A stretch of 64,000 bases of DNA from Paraburkholderia saeva. Its GTDB lineage: Bacteria; Pseudomonadota; Gammaproteobacteria; Burkholderiales; Burkholderiaceae. This document shows, piece by piece, positions 45,620-53,789 of this stretch; positions within the stretch are counted from its first letter, which is position 1; each line of letters starts with the position of its first letter. Made by a program: the position numbers and the translations under genes. Below the pieces are notes generated by a model that was given only the letters and a program-made list of their open reading frames with translations, had not been told where the DNA came from and made no database searches. The DNA lies in the NCBI RefSeq assembly GCF_907164555.1, contig NZ_CAJQZC010000015.1:47297-111296 (forward strand), read 5' to 3'.

Positions 45620-45906
45620 ATGTCGGGGTGAGTCGCAGGGATACCAGGTCTTCAGCTACAAGCATCCCACGCCACTTGAACGCGAAACACGATTTTCTCT
45701 GGCGTACCACGCGTGATTTGCCCACGGGCGGCCAAATTGGGATTTTCAACCGGTCATCCTGCGAGAAAGTGCTGATCGTATGTCTCCATCCAGAGATGCT
45801 GCCTCGCGAAGCGCTGCCGGATGTGCCGCTCGACAGGGAAGCGGTCTGGCACGACCTGTGTCGATCGATTGCGGATCTTGCACGAGGGGTCCGTTATCGA
45901 ATCTGA
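45620..45906 (+). pseudogene. polyphosphate kinase 2 (PPK2) remnant
   Basis: The middle of a PPK2 protein remains. GYQVFSYKHPTPLER (one frame) is followed by KHDFLWRTT, QIGIFNRSSCEKVLIVCLHPEMLP and CRSIADL (another frame). Intact PPK2 proteins read QVFSFKxPxxEExxHDFLWR and GQIGIFNRSYYEDVLVVRVHP. The Walker A start and the C-terminal part are absent. It is a relic of a polyphosphate kinase. Confidence 0.75.
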
Positions 45907-45910
45907 TCTG

Positions 45911-48334
45911 TCACCTCGATTTTCGCGCGACGGGCGTCACCGGGAAATCCTCGCCCGCTGACGATGGTGCCTGCGCATCGGGCGATGCAGCGGCGAGCGC
46001 CAGGCGAGCCAACGCGGGCAGTGACCGGGAGCCGGTCTTCTTCATGATAGCGGCACGGTGATTCTCGACCGTGCGTTGGCTGATCCCGAGCTCTGCGGCG
46101 ATAATCTTGCTCGGCTGGCCGATCAGGACCTGCTCCATGATTTGCCGCTGTCGCTGCGTCAGGGTGGCAATGTGGCGCGCGGCGGCTTCCCGCCAGACAA
46201 ACAGCTTGTTTGCGTCGCGTGACAATTCCAGTGCGCGCCTGATACTGTCTAGCAGCTCGATACGCCCAACGGGTTTTTCGATGAAATCCGCGGCACCTGC
46301 CTTCATGGCGCGGACGACCATCGAAACATCACTATGACCTGTGATCATGATGGCCGGCAACGGCTCTCTGGCCTCCTGCAGCCGGTCCAGCAGATCGAGT
46401 CCGCTCATTCCCGGTAGATAGGCGTCAATCAACAGACATCCTTCCCGGCCCTCGTAACGCGCTTTGAGAAAAGCCTCGCACGTCGCAAAGGTTTCGACCG
46501 CAAGCCCGTCCTCCTCGAGGATGGCTCGAATCGCCTCGCGCACTGGACCGTCGTCGTCAACGACGAAGATGACAGCGGGCGCCTGTTCTCCGCTATCCTG
46601 GGCCAGTTCAACCCGATGAGCCGCTGCGACAGTCGAGGACGGCGGCGATAACGCAAGGAGGCGCTGGACTGTCTGCGTGAGTTTCTCCATCTGCACCGGC
46701 TTGTCAAGTTGCGTGCAGTGTTCCGACGTGATCGCACGTAACGTTTCCGTCGATATGTCGCCGGTGAGAATAACAACGGGACACTGCCGGTGAAGCACAG
46801 CCCTCAGCTTCACGGCGGTCTGCAAGCCGTTGATCCCGTCAGCCAGGTTGTAGTCGGCGAGCACCAGGTCCGGCTGTAGCCTGTCGCGTATCACCCGTTC
46901 GATCGCGGTGACTCCGTCTGGTGCGACTGCTACGCGATGGCCGTCGTCCGTGAATATCAACTCAAGCAGATCACGCAGATCGGGCTCATCCTCGATGACG
47001 AGAATCGTCCCGGTTCGTCGGGCCTGCTGAGGCGCGCAAGCTTTGTCGGCCGGCTGGCGAATGGCGTCCATTATTGTTGCTTCAGCTGCTGGCTTTCCAA
47101 CCTCTATGGCGAAGACGGAGCCTTTCCCCGGGTGTGAGCGTACGTGTATCCGATGATCCAGCAGCCCCGCCAGGCTTTGCGCGATCGACAACCCAAGGCC
47201 ACGCCCACGGCCTCGTTCGAGCGCGGCGTTATCGAACTGATCGTACTCGTTGAAAATGGCATCGATTTCTGCATGAGGGATGCCAATTCCGGTGCCCCAG
47301 ATCTCAATGCTGAGCATGCCTTCGCGGCGACGGCAACCGAGCAGCACCTTGCCACGCGGTGTGTATTTCAGTGCGTTCCAAAGCAGATTCCTGAGAATCT
47401 CATCGAGCAGACGCGGATCGCTTCGTATGGACAGGTGGCACGGAACAAAGCGAAAGGTTAGCCCCTGTGCCTTCGCGTGCACTCTGAACTCGTCTGTGAG
47501 TCGCACAAGGAGGTCGTTGATCGGGAAACTGACGATTTCCGCATGTACGGTACCGGCCGCGATCCGGTCGATGTCGAGCAATGTGTTAAGCATGCCGGAC
47601 ATGGCGGCTAACGTCAGATCGAGCCTTTCAATGATTGTCTGTGCGGCTTCGCCGTCAGCCAGCTTCGAGAGACGACCGTGAAGCAGCCTTAGCGTCTGCA
47701 TCGGCTGGCGCAGGTCGTGACTCACATCGGCGAGGAAGCGCGCTTTGACATCATTGGCCCGTTGTGCCTCTTGTGCAGCGGCGGCGAGTGCATTCTCGGC
47801 AAGTTTTTGCCCGGTGATGTCGATAAAGGTGATAACCAGGCCGTCAACCTCGTTGTCATGTGTGCGATACGGCAGGATCCGGCGAATGAACCACACGTCG
47901 CTACATGCTTCGATCTCTCGTTCGAGCAGCTCACGCGTTTGCAATACCTTTCGGGCATCCGGCAGGAGTTCGCTGTCCTTTGCGAACGGTCTCAGGCCGG
48001 CAAGAGTCCGGTCGAGGTCGTCGGGAATTACGCTGAACAGCAATTTCGCAGCTGGGGTGACAAAGCGGACGTTGAGATCCTTGTCGAGCAAAAGGGTCGC
48101 AACGTTGGTGCTGTCAAGAAAGTTATGCAGATCGCTGTATGTCGTGCGTTGTTGCTCCAGCGCATCCCGCAACTGGCCGTTGAGTGCGGTCACCGTCTCG
48201 TTGAGCGACTGCAATTCCTTCTTTGACGTCAGCAACGCTTCATTTGTCGATGGATGTTCTTTCCTGATCGACGATGCTTCCCTGTTCGATTGCGATCGAT
48301 ATTTGTCAGCCTGATGAGGACGGCGTTCAGGCAT
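45911..48334 (-). CDS. hybrid histidine kinase with two receivers and FixJ-type DNA-binding domain
   Basis: 807 aa. In order: a coiled-coil (residues 25-65, LLTSKKELQSLNETV); a PAS domain of the CheB/CheR-kinase type (about 68-185); HisKA with H-box FLADVSHDLRQPMQTLRL; HATPase (NLLWNALKYTP, GTGIGIP, RGRGLGLSI); receiver 1 (TILVIEDEPDLRDLL, LVLADYNL); receiver 2 (VIFVVDDDGPVREAI, LLIDAYLPGMSGLD, MITGHSDVSMVVRAMKAGAADFIEKP); and a LuxR/FixJ-type HTH (TLTQRQRQIMEQVLIGQPSKIIAAELGISQRTVENHRAAI). Kinase, phosphorelay and transcription factor are thus in one soluble chain. The N-terminus looks like a CheR-PAS kinase stripped of its methylase part. It is divergent from the hemerythrin gene. Confidence 0.88.
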   Translation of the reverse strand: MPERRPHQADKYRSQSNREASSIRKEHPSTNEALLTSKKELQSLNETVTALNGQLRDALEQQRTTYSDLHNFLDSTNVATLLLDKDLNVRFVTPAAKLLFSVIPDDLDRTLAGLRPFAKDSELLPDARKVLQTRELLEREIEACSDVWFIRRILPYRTHDNEVDGLVITFIDITGQKLAENALAAAAQEAQRANDVKARFLADVSHDLRQPMQTLRLLHGRLSKLADGEAAQTIIERLDLTLAAMSGMLNTLLDIDRIAAGTVHAEIVSFPINDLLVRLTDEFRVHAKAQGLTFRFVPCHLSIRSDPRLLDEILRNLLWNALKYTPRGKVLLGCRRREGMLSIEIWGTGIGIPHAEIDAIFNEYDQFDNAALERGRGRGLGLSIAQSLAGLLDHRIHVRSHPGKGSVFAIEVGKPAAEATIMDAIRQPADKACAPQQARRTGTILVIEDEPDLRDLLELIFTDDGHRVAVAPDGVTAIERVIRDRLQPDLVLADYNLADGINGLQTAVKLRAVLHRQCPVVILTGDISTETLRAITSEHCTQLDKPVQMEKLTQTVQRLLALSPPSSTVAAAHRVELAQDSGEQAPAVIFVVDDDGPVREAIRAILEEDGLAVETFATCEAFLKARYEGREGCLLIDAYLPGMSGLDLLDRLQEAREPLPAIMITGHSDVSMVVRAMKAGAADFIEKPVGRIELLDSIRRALELSRDANKLFVWREAAARHIATLTQRQRQIMEQVLIGQPSKIIAAELGISQRTVENHRAAIMKKTGSRSLPALARLALAAASPDAQAPSSAGEDFPVTPVARKSR

Positions 48335-48450
48335 TACAGTTCGCCTTGGCGGGAATGTCTCCGCAGAGGAGACGAAATTCGATGGTACACGAGTTTCCCC
48401 GCAACGCGCGGGTACGCCCAGGACCGTGTTTCCAGCCCGGTGCAGGCCAG

Positions 48451-48471
48451 GTCTGAGTAGTTTCCGAGGCT
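48451..48471 (+). promoter_or_regulatory. FixJ-like box (21-bp repeat, copy 1) and promoter of hemerythrin gene
   Basis: The 21-bp block with core GAGTAGTTTCCGAGGC is repeated exactly at 49561-49581. A -10-like TATGCT stands at 48494-48499, 43 bases from the block start. GTAGTTTCC resembles FixJ recognition sequences of rhizobial fixK promoters as I recall them. It lies between the FixJ-type hybrid gene and the hemerythrin gene. Confidence 0.65.
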
Positions 48472-48634
48472 GTCCATGGCAATCGCCCGGCTGTATGCTT
48501 TTCGAGCATGGACGTGCCTTGCCGACGACTCGGGCAAACAGGCCTGCGCTGGTGGGCAGAATGTGCGGGTTTTACGTAGCTGAACGACTGTTACGTATCG
48601 GCATGAAGGCACAGCGGACTTGCAGGAGCGCACA

Positions 48635-49210
48635 ATGCACACCGTCATTGAAAGACTTCACACTGAGCACGTCAGGCTCGCACGTCTGGTACGTCTGCTT
48701 GACAGTCAGTCATTCTTGCGCACCGATGCGACCGTGCCGAATATCGAGTTGCTGGTGGACGCCCTTTTTTATCTGACACGTTTTCCCGATGTGACGCATC
48801 ACACCATTGAGGACCGGATGGTCGAAAGATTACTGGCGCGCAAGGCGTTATCCGTTGAAGTCGGACGGGAGATCGAGGAACAACACGTGATATTGATCCG
48901 GGATGGCCGCGATCTGCTGCGTGATCTGGAGTCTGCGGCCCGGGGAGAAAATATGTCGCAGGAGCTTGTCGACATCCACGTTCGGCTTTACGCCGAGCGG
49001 TTGCGACACAACATGGTCGTCGAGGAGTTGACGCTGTTTCCGGCTGCGGAGCGCAGCCTTGGCGATGAAGACTGGCGTGCGATAGAAGACAAAGAAGCCC
49101 AGGGGCAGTGCGATCCGCTCTTCGACGGACAGGTCGCCGAGCGGTTCGCCGAGTTATATCGTGTCGTTACTGCCGAAGCAAACGCTGCCTGCACTGAAGA
49201 GATCCTTTAA
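48635..49210 (+). CDS. hemerythrin domain-containing protein
   Basis: 191 aa. Candidate di-iron ligands are in LHTEHVRL, HHTIEDRMVE, EEQHVIL and RHNMVVEELTLFPAAE, the four-helix HHE/hemerythrin pattern. Such proteins bind O2 or protect against NO and oxidants. The ATG at 48635 has AGGAG eight bases upstream; a TTG at 48620 is less likely. The gene is alone, preceded by the FixJ-like element, and next to the hybrid sensor. Confidence 0.87.
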   Translation: MHTVIERLHTEHVRLARLVRLLDSQSFLRTDATVPNIELLVDALFYLTRFPDVTHHTIEDRMVERLLARKALSVEVGREIEEQHVILIRDGRDLLRDLESAARGENMSQELVDIHVRLYAERLRHNMVVEELTLFPAAERSLGDEDWRAIEDKEAQGQCDPLFDGQVAERFAELYRVVTAEANAACTEEIL

Positions 49211-49560
49211 CGGGAGCGCCGATTCGATACCAGCAAACGGCGCGATCTCGCTCACCGCACGTTCGCTTCAGGATGGTGAGGTGCGCAACCGGGACGCGGA
49301 AGCGCCAGGCCGTTCCGGTTACGGCAACTTCGTCCGACGTGTGATCAATGAGGTGAGAAGAGCGTTTCTTTTGTCGGATACGCGCTGAGCGCGACGAAAT
49401 CCTCGGTGACAGTTTTGTCCACCCATCAAGGGTCTGGTATTCCGCGCGTATTTCGGCACGCGGCAATTGGGCTTGTCCCTTTCGATGGCACAGGCTCCAT
49501 CGCATTCGCTGGCGTAATCGAAAATCAATCGGGCCAGCGGGCTTGACCTGCGCGCGGCGA
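49211..49560. other. 350-bp gap, nothing recognised
   Basis: Between the hemerythrin gene and the second FixJ-like box. No gene or hairpin terminator was recognised. Confidence 0.4.
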
Positions 49561-49581
49561 GTCTGAGTAGTTTCCGAGGCT
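49561..49581 (+). promoter_or_regulatory. FixJ-like box (21-bp repeat, copy 2) and promoter of the adh-aldh-pnt operon
   Basis: Identical to 48451-48471. A consensus-like -10, TATGAT, lies at 49605-49610, 44 bases from the block start. The transcription start would be near 49617, about 98 bases before the alcohol dehydrogenase ATG. The shared element and spacing suggest common activation with the hemerythrin gene. Confidence 0.68.
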
Positions 49582-49714
49582 ATCGCTCCCGCACTGTCGC
49601 CGCCTATGATCGAAGGCATCAACGTACTTACACGACTGCTGACTGACACCGCTCTCCTGAGGATGCCACAACGGCAGTTCGTGGCCGAATGACCCCCGAT
49701 GGAGATGTCAGAAC

Positions 49715-50752
49715 ATGAAAGCGCTCGTTTATCGCGGTCCTGCAAAGAAAGCCCTGGAAGATCGTCCCAGACCAGAAATCAAGGCGTCCACTGACGCCAT
49801 CGTCAGAATGACCAAGACGACCATCTGTGGCACCGACCTTCACATTCTCAAGGGAGACGTCCCGACGTGCGAGCCAGGCCGCATTCTGGGCCATGAAGGA
49901 ATTGGCGTGATCGAAGAGGTGGGTCCGGCCGTCACGGCGTTCAAGCCGGGCCAGCGGGTTCTGATCTCCTGCATCAGCGCGTGCGGCAAGTGCGTCTACT
50001 GCCGCAAACTCATGTTCTCCCATTGCACCAGCGGCGGCTGGATCCTTGGCAACAAGATCGACGGCACCCAGGCGGAGTTCGTCAGAATTCCCTATGCGGA
50101 TACCAGTCTTTATGGCGTTCCGGACGATGCAGACGAAGAGGCGCTGGTGATGCTGAGCGACATTCTGCCGACAGGCTTCGAGTGCGGCGTGCTCAATGGC
50201 AAGGTTCAACCAGGCAGCACCGTCGCGATCGTCGGATCGGGCCCGATCGGCCTGGCTGCGCTCCTGACTGCCCAGTTTTACTCGCCGGCCGAAATCATAA
50301 TGATCGACCTGGACGAAACCCGTCTTGAAGCAGCGAAGCGGTTCGGCGCCACGGCGGTCGTCAATAGCGCCGATGGCGACGTCATCCGGGCAGTCATGCA
50401 GATGACGGGAGACCGCGGCGTAGACACTGCGATCGAGGCCGTCGGGATTCCCGCCACATTCGAATTGTGCCAGGGCATTGTCGCGCCCGGTGGCACGATA
50501 GCCAACATCGGCGTGCATGGAACCAAGGTGGACCTCCATCTCGAACATCTGTGGGACCGCAATGTCACGATCACGACCCGGCTGGTCGATACCGTCAGCA
50601 CGCCGATGCTCATGAACACGCTGCGTTCGCACAAGCTTGATCCCAAGCTCCTGATCACTCACCGCTTCAGGCTCGACCAGATTCTCGACGCCTATGAAAC
50701 CTTCGCGCACGCTGCGGATACGCGTGCGCTCAAGGTGATCATCGAAGCCTGA
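49715..50752 (+). CDS. zinc-dependent alcohol dehydrogenase
   Basis: 345 aa medium-chain dehydrogenase. Catalytic zinc ligands are in TICGTDLHIL (Cys) and LGHEGIGVIEEVG (His, Glu). The structural zinc site is reduced to CGKCVYCRKLMFSHC. The NAD(P)-binding motif is IVGSGPIGLAALL. It resembles broad-range or isopropanol-type alcohol dehydrogenases. Together with the aldehyde dehydrogenase it can oxidise or, under low oxygen, reduce alcohol/aldehyde pairs. It begins the operon that ends with transhydrogenase. Confidence 0.9.
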   Translation: MKALVYRGPAKKALEDRPRPEIKASTDAIVRMTKTTICGTDLHILKGDVPTCEPGRILGHEGIGVIEEVGPAVTAFKPGQRVLISCISACGKCVYCRKLMFSHCTSGGWILGNKIDGTQAEFVRIPYADTSLYGVPDDADEEALVMLSDILPTGFECGVLNGKVQPGSTVAIVGSGPIGLAALLTAQFYSPAEIIMIDLDETRLEAAKRFGATAVVNSADGDVIRAVMQMTGDRGVDTAIEAVGIPATFELCQGIVAPGGTIANIGVHGTKVDLHLEHLWDRNVTITTRLVDTVSTPMLMNTLRSHKLDPKLLITHRFRLDQILDAYETFAHAADTRALKVIIEA

Positions 50753-50811
50753 CCATGCTTGCCATGAACTCTTCAGGATCGGATACAGCCCTACAGGACG
50801 AAAACCATACT

Positions 50812-52194
50812 ATGACTTACCAGAGCGTCAACCCTAACGATGGAAAAACCATAAAGCGCTTCGAGGAACTGAGCGACGCGCAACTCGAACAGTCCCTGGC
50901 TGCCGCCGAGGCCTGTTCCGGGACGTGGAAGCGCACGAGCTACGCGGAACGTGCCCAAATTGTCGGCAAGGCTGCAGCGATCATGCGTCAAAACGTCGAC
51001 GAGTTTGCAAAGCTCGCGACCCTTGAAATGGGCAAGCGCATCGACGAAGCACGCGGCGAAGTGAAGTTCAGCGCCGATATCCTTGCCTATTATGCGGCGC
51101 ACGCCGAAGCCTTTCTGGCGCCGACGAAGCTCAGTCCCAAAGTCGGCGAGGCGCATATGGAAAGCAGCCCGTTCGGCGTGCTCTTTTGCGTCGAGCCATG
51201 GAACTTTCCGTTCTACCAGCTTGCGCGCGTCGCCGGACCGCAATTGATGGCGGGCAACGTGCTGGTGGTCAAGCACGCTGGCTGCGTGCCGCAGTGTGCT
51301 ATTGGGTTCGAAAAGTTGCTGATCGACGCGGGCGCGCCCAAAGGCGCGTACACCAACCTGCTGATCTCGCATGAACAGTCTGACCGTGTCATCGACGACC
51401 CGCGCATCAAGGGCGTGGCGCTGACCGGCAGCGTCGCGGCGGGAAAAAGTATTGCGGCGAGAGCGGGACAATTCCTCAAGAAGACGTCGATGGAACTCGG
51501 CGGCAGTGATGCGTTCATCGTGCTGGATGACGCTGACCTCAAGAAGACAATTCCGTGGGCAGTCTGGGGGCGCATGTATAACGCGGGCCAAACCTGTTGC
51601 GCGGCCAAGCGATTCATCGTGCTCGATTCTATTGCGGACGAATTCATCAAAAAGTTCAAGGCAGCGTTGTCGGAATTGAAGCCTGGCGATCCAATGGATG
51701 AGAAGACCACGCATGGTCCGTTGTCCACTGAAGCCGCTCTCGTACAACTGCTCAGACAGGTCGACGATGCGGTCGCACATGGCGCCACGCTGGTCATGGG
51801 CGGCAAGCGCATCAACCGGCCAGGCTCGTTCATGGAAACGACGATCCTCACGGACATCAAGCCCGACAACCCGGCTTTCCGTGACGAGTTCTTTGGTCCG
51901 GTCGTTTCCTTCTTCCGCGTCAAGGACGAGGCCGCAGCGATTGCCCTGGCAAACGACTCCGACTTCGGTCTCGGCGGTTCGGTCTTCACGGAAGATGCCG
52001 CGCGCGGCAAACGTGTGGCCAGCGCAGTCGACACCGGGATGATGTTCATCAACAACATCGACTGGTCTGACGCTGAGCTGCCATTTGGCGGGATCAAGGA
52101 TTCGGGTTACGGACGGGAGCTTGGCAACATGGGCATCCAGGAATTCGTCAACAAGAAACTCGTTCGCACCGCTCACATCGACGCTCCGGCATAG
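50812..52194 (+). CDS. NAD(P)-dependent aldehyde dehydrogenase (succinate-semialdehyde type)
   Basis: 460 aa from MTYQSVNPNDGKTIKRF, the normal start of this ALDH subfamily (YneI/Sad-like). CVEPWNFPFYQLARVAGPQLMAGNVLVVKHA is the cofactor core, ALTGSVAAGKSIA the turn, SMELGGSDAFIVLDDADL holds the Glu, and NAGQTCCAAKRF the catalytic Cys. The frame is open back to an ATG at 50755, three bases after the alcohol dehydrogenase stop; a longer start is possible. It should oxidise the aldehyde made by its neighbour. Confidence 0.9.
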   Translation: MTYQSVNPNDGKTIKRFEELSDAQLEQSLAAAEACSGTWKRTSYAERAQIVGKAAAIMRQNVDEFAKLATLEMGKRIDEARGEVKFSADILAYYAAHAEAFLAPTKLSPKVGEAHMESSPFGVLFCVEPWNFPFYQLARVAGPQLMAGNVLVVKHAGCVPQCAIGFEKLLIDAGAPKGAYTNLLISHEQSDRVIDDPRIKGVALTGSVAAGKSIAARAGQFLKKTSMELGGSDAFIVLDDADLKKTIPWAVWGRMYNAGQTCCAAKRFIVLDSIADEFIKKFKAALSELKPGDPMDEKTTHGPLSTEAALVQLLRQVDDAVAHGATLVMGGKRINRPGSFMETTILTDIKPDNPAFRDEFFGPVVSFFRVKDEAAAIALANDSDFGLGGSVFTEDAARGKRVASAVDTGMMFINNIDWSDAELPFGGIKDSGYGRELGNMGIQEFVNKKLVRTAHIDAPA

Positions 52195-52212
52195 AGCATC
52201 AGGAAAGCCGCC

Positions 52213-53409
52213 ATGTACGTCAACGTTGCTGTTCTAACGGAGACCCGGGCACACGAGCGCCGTGTGGCGCTCGTGCCTTCCGTGATTCCGAAACTGGTCA
52301 AGCTGGGTGCCCGGTTGCACATGCAGCCGTGCGCGGGAGCCGCTATCCATCTGGAAGACGCTGCGTTCCAAAACGTCGCCTGGATCGCCGATCGTACGGC
52401 ACTCGTCAAGGATGCCGATGTCGTGCTCGCCGTGCAGCCACCGGCACTGGAAGTGGTGAGCGCGATGAAGGAGGGTGCGATTCTGATCTGCTTTATCTAT
52501 GCGCACAACGAACCAGCGCTGGTGAAGCGCCTGCTCGACAGGAAGATCACCTGCTTTGCCATGGAACGCGTGCCGCGCATCACGCGGGCGCAGGCGATGG
52601 ACGCGTTGTCAAGCCAGTCTGCGCTGGCAGGGTATTACGCCGTGCAACTGGGTTCGACGACGCTGACCCGCGTGGTGCCGAAGATCACCGGCGCGGCCGG
52701 GTCGATCGGACCAGCCCGTGTGCTGGTGATGGGCCTGGGTGTAGCGGGACTGGAGGCGATGGCCACGGCGCATCGCCTCGGCGCGATTGTCGAGGGCTAC
52801 GACGTGCGGCCCGAAACCCGCGAACAGGCGCTCTCGGTGGGCGGCTCTTTCGTCGATACCGGCATCGATGCGCGCGGCAAAGGTGGCTACGCGCGCGAAT
52901 TGAGCGCCGAGGAAAAGAGCAGCGTCGCCGCTGTGCTGACGAAGCACATCCAGAGCGCGGACCTGGTCATCACCACGGCCGCGATTCCGGGCAAGGCGTC
53001 GCCGAAGCTCATCAGCCACGTGCAACTGGCCGGCATGAAGGCTGGCGCCGTGATCGTCGATCTGTCGGCCGAGGGCGGCGGTAACTGCGACGACACACGG
53101 CCTGGTGAGACCGTGCGGATCGGTCCGGTAACGATAGTGGCGCCGCTGAATGTGCCGTCTTTGCTCGGCGAGGACGCGAGCGAGCTATATGCGAAGAACC
53201 AGTACAACCTGCTCGCTCTGATGATGAAAAATAACGTCATCGAGATCGACTGGAGCGACGAAATTCTTGCTGGGACGGTCCTCACGCATGCGGGCGAGAA
53301 CAAGGCCGAGATCGCCGACAACGCGATTCCTGCGGTCAAGGCGGCCGGAGCGGTGGCATCGGGTACGCTGCCTGTTGTGAAGACACCGGCCTCACCGGCC
53401 GAGGCGTGA
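52213..53409 (+). CDS. pntAA: NAD(P) transhydrogenase subunit alpha part 1 (PntAA)
   Basis: 398 aa, the peripheral NAD(H)-binding domain I. ETRAHERRVALVPSVIPKL is the usual start, RVLVMGLGVAGLEAMATAHRLGAIVEGYDVR is the NAD-binding Rossmann motif, and VIVDLSAEGGGNCDDTRPGE completes the family pattern. As in Rhodospirillum, the alpha subunit is split into two genes (pntAA, pntAB). The complete transhydrogenase uses proton motive force to transfer hydride from NADH to NADP+. It is co-transcribed with the alcohol and aldehyde dehydrogenase genes. Confidence 0.93.
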   Translation: MYVNVAVLTETRAHERRVALVPSVIPKLVKLGARLHMQPCAGAAIHLEDAAFQNVAWIADRTALVKDADVVLAVQPPALEVVSAMKEGAILICFIYAHNEPALVKRLLDRKITCFAMERVPRITRAQAMDALSSQSALAGYYAVQLGSTTLTRVVPKITGAAGSIGPARVLVMGLGVAGLEAMATAHRLGAIVEGYDVRPETREQALSVGGSFVDTGIDARGKGGYARELSAEEKSSVAAVLTKHIQSADLVITTAAIPGKASPKLISHVQLAGMKAGAVIVDLSAEGGGNCDDTRPGETVRIGPVTIVAPLNVPSLLGEDASELYAKNQYNLLALMMKNNVIEIDWSDEILAGTVLTHAGENKAEIADNAIPAVKAAGAVASGTLPVVKTPASPAEA

Positions 53410-53428
53410 GTCGACAGAGGGTTCAGAC

Positions 53429-53779
53429 GTGTACTTCAACATCAGCGTTTCCGGGTTCATTGCGCTTTACATTTTCATGCTGGCCGCTTTTGCCGGCTGG
53501 GTGATCATTGGCCGCGTGCCGGCCATTTTGCATACACCTTTGATGTCAGGCTCGAATTTCGTGCACGGCATTGTCGTAGTTGGTGGGATCTATGCGCTGC
53601 TAAACGCGAGCACAGTAGAGCAGCAGGTGATCGGCTTTTTTGCGGTCCTGCTGGGGGCCGGCAATGCCGCGGGCGGTTATGCCGTTACCGATCGCATGCT
53701 CGCGATGTTCAGGACGAGCGCTCATCCAGCTCACCGCAAGGCGGCCAGCGTGAAGCCCATTCACGCAAAGAAGCATTGA
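53429..53779 (+). CDS. pntAB: NAD(P) transhydrogenase subunit alpha part 2 (PntAB)
   Basis: 116 aa, the membrane part of the split alpha subunit, with three hydrophobic segments (IALYIFMLAAFAGWVIIGRVP; HTPLMSGSNFVHGIVVVGGIYAL; VIGFFAVLLGAGNAAGGYAVTDRML). SGSNFVHGIV and NAAGGYAVTDRML are conserved in this subunit. The start is a GTG. It lies 19 bases after pntAA and 10 before pntB. Confidence 0.92.
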   Translation: MYFNISVSGFIALYIFMLAAFAGWVIIGRVPAILHTPLMSGSNFVHGIVVVGGIYALLNASTVEQQVIGFFAVLLGAGNAAGGYAVTDRMLAMFRTSAHPAHRKAASVKPIHAKKH

Positions 53780-53789
53780 GGATACCGCA

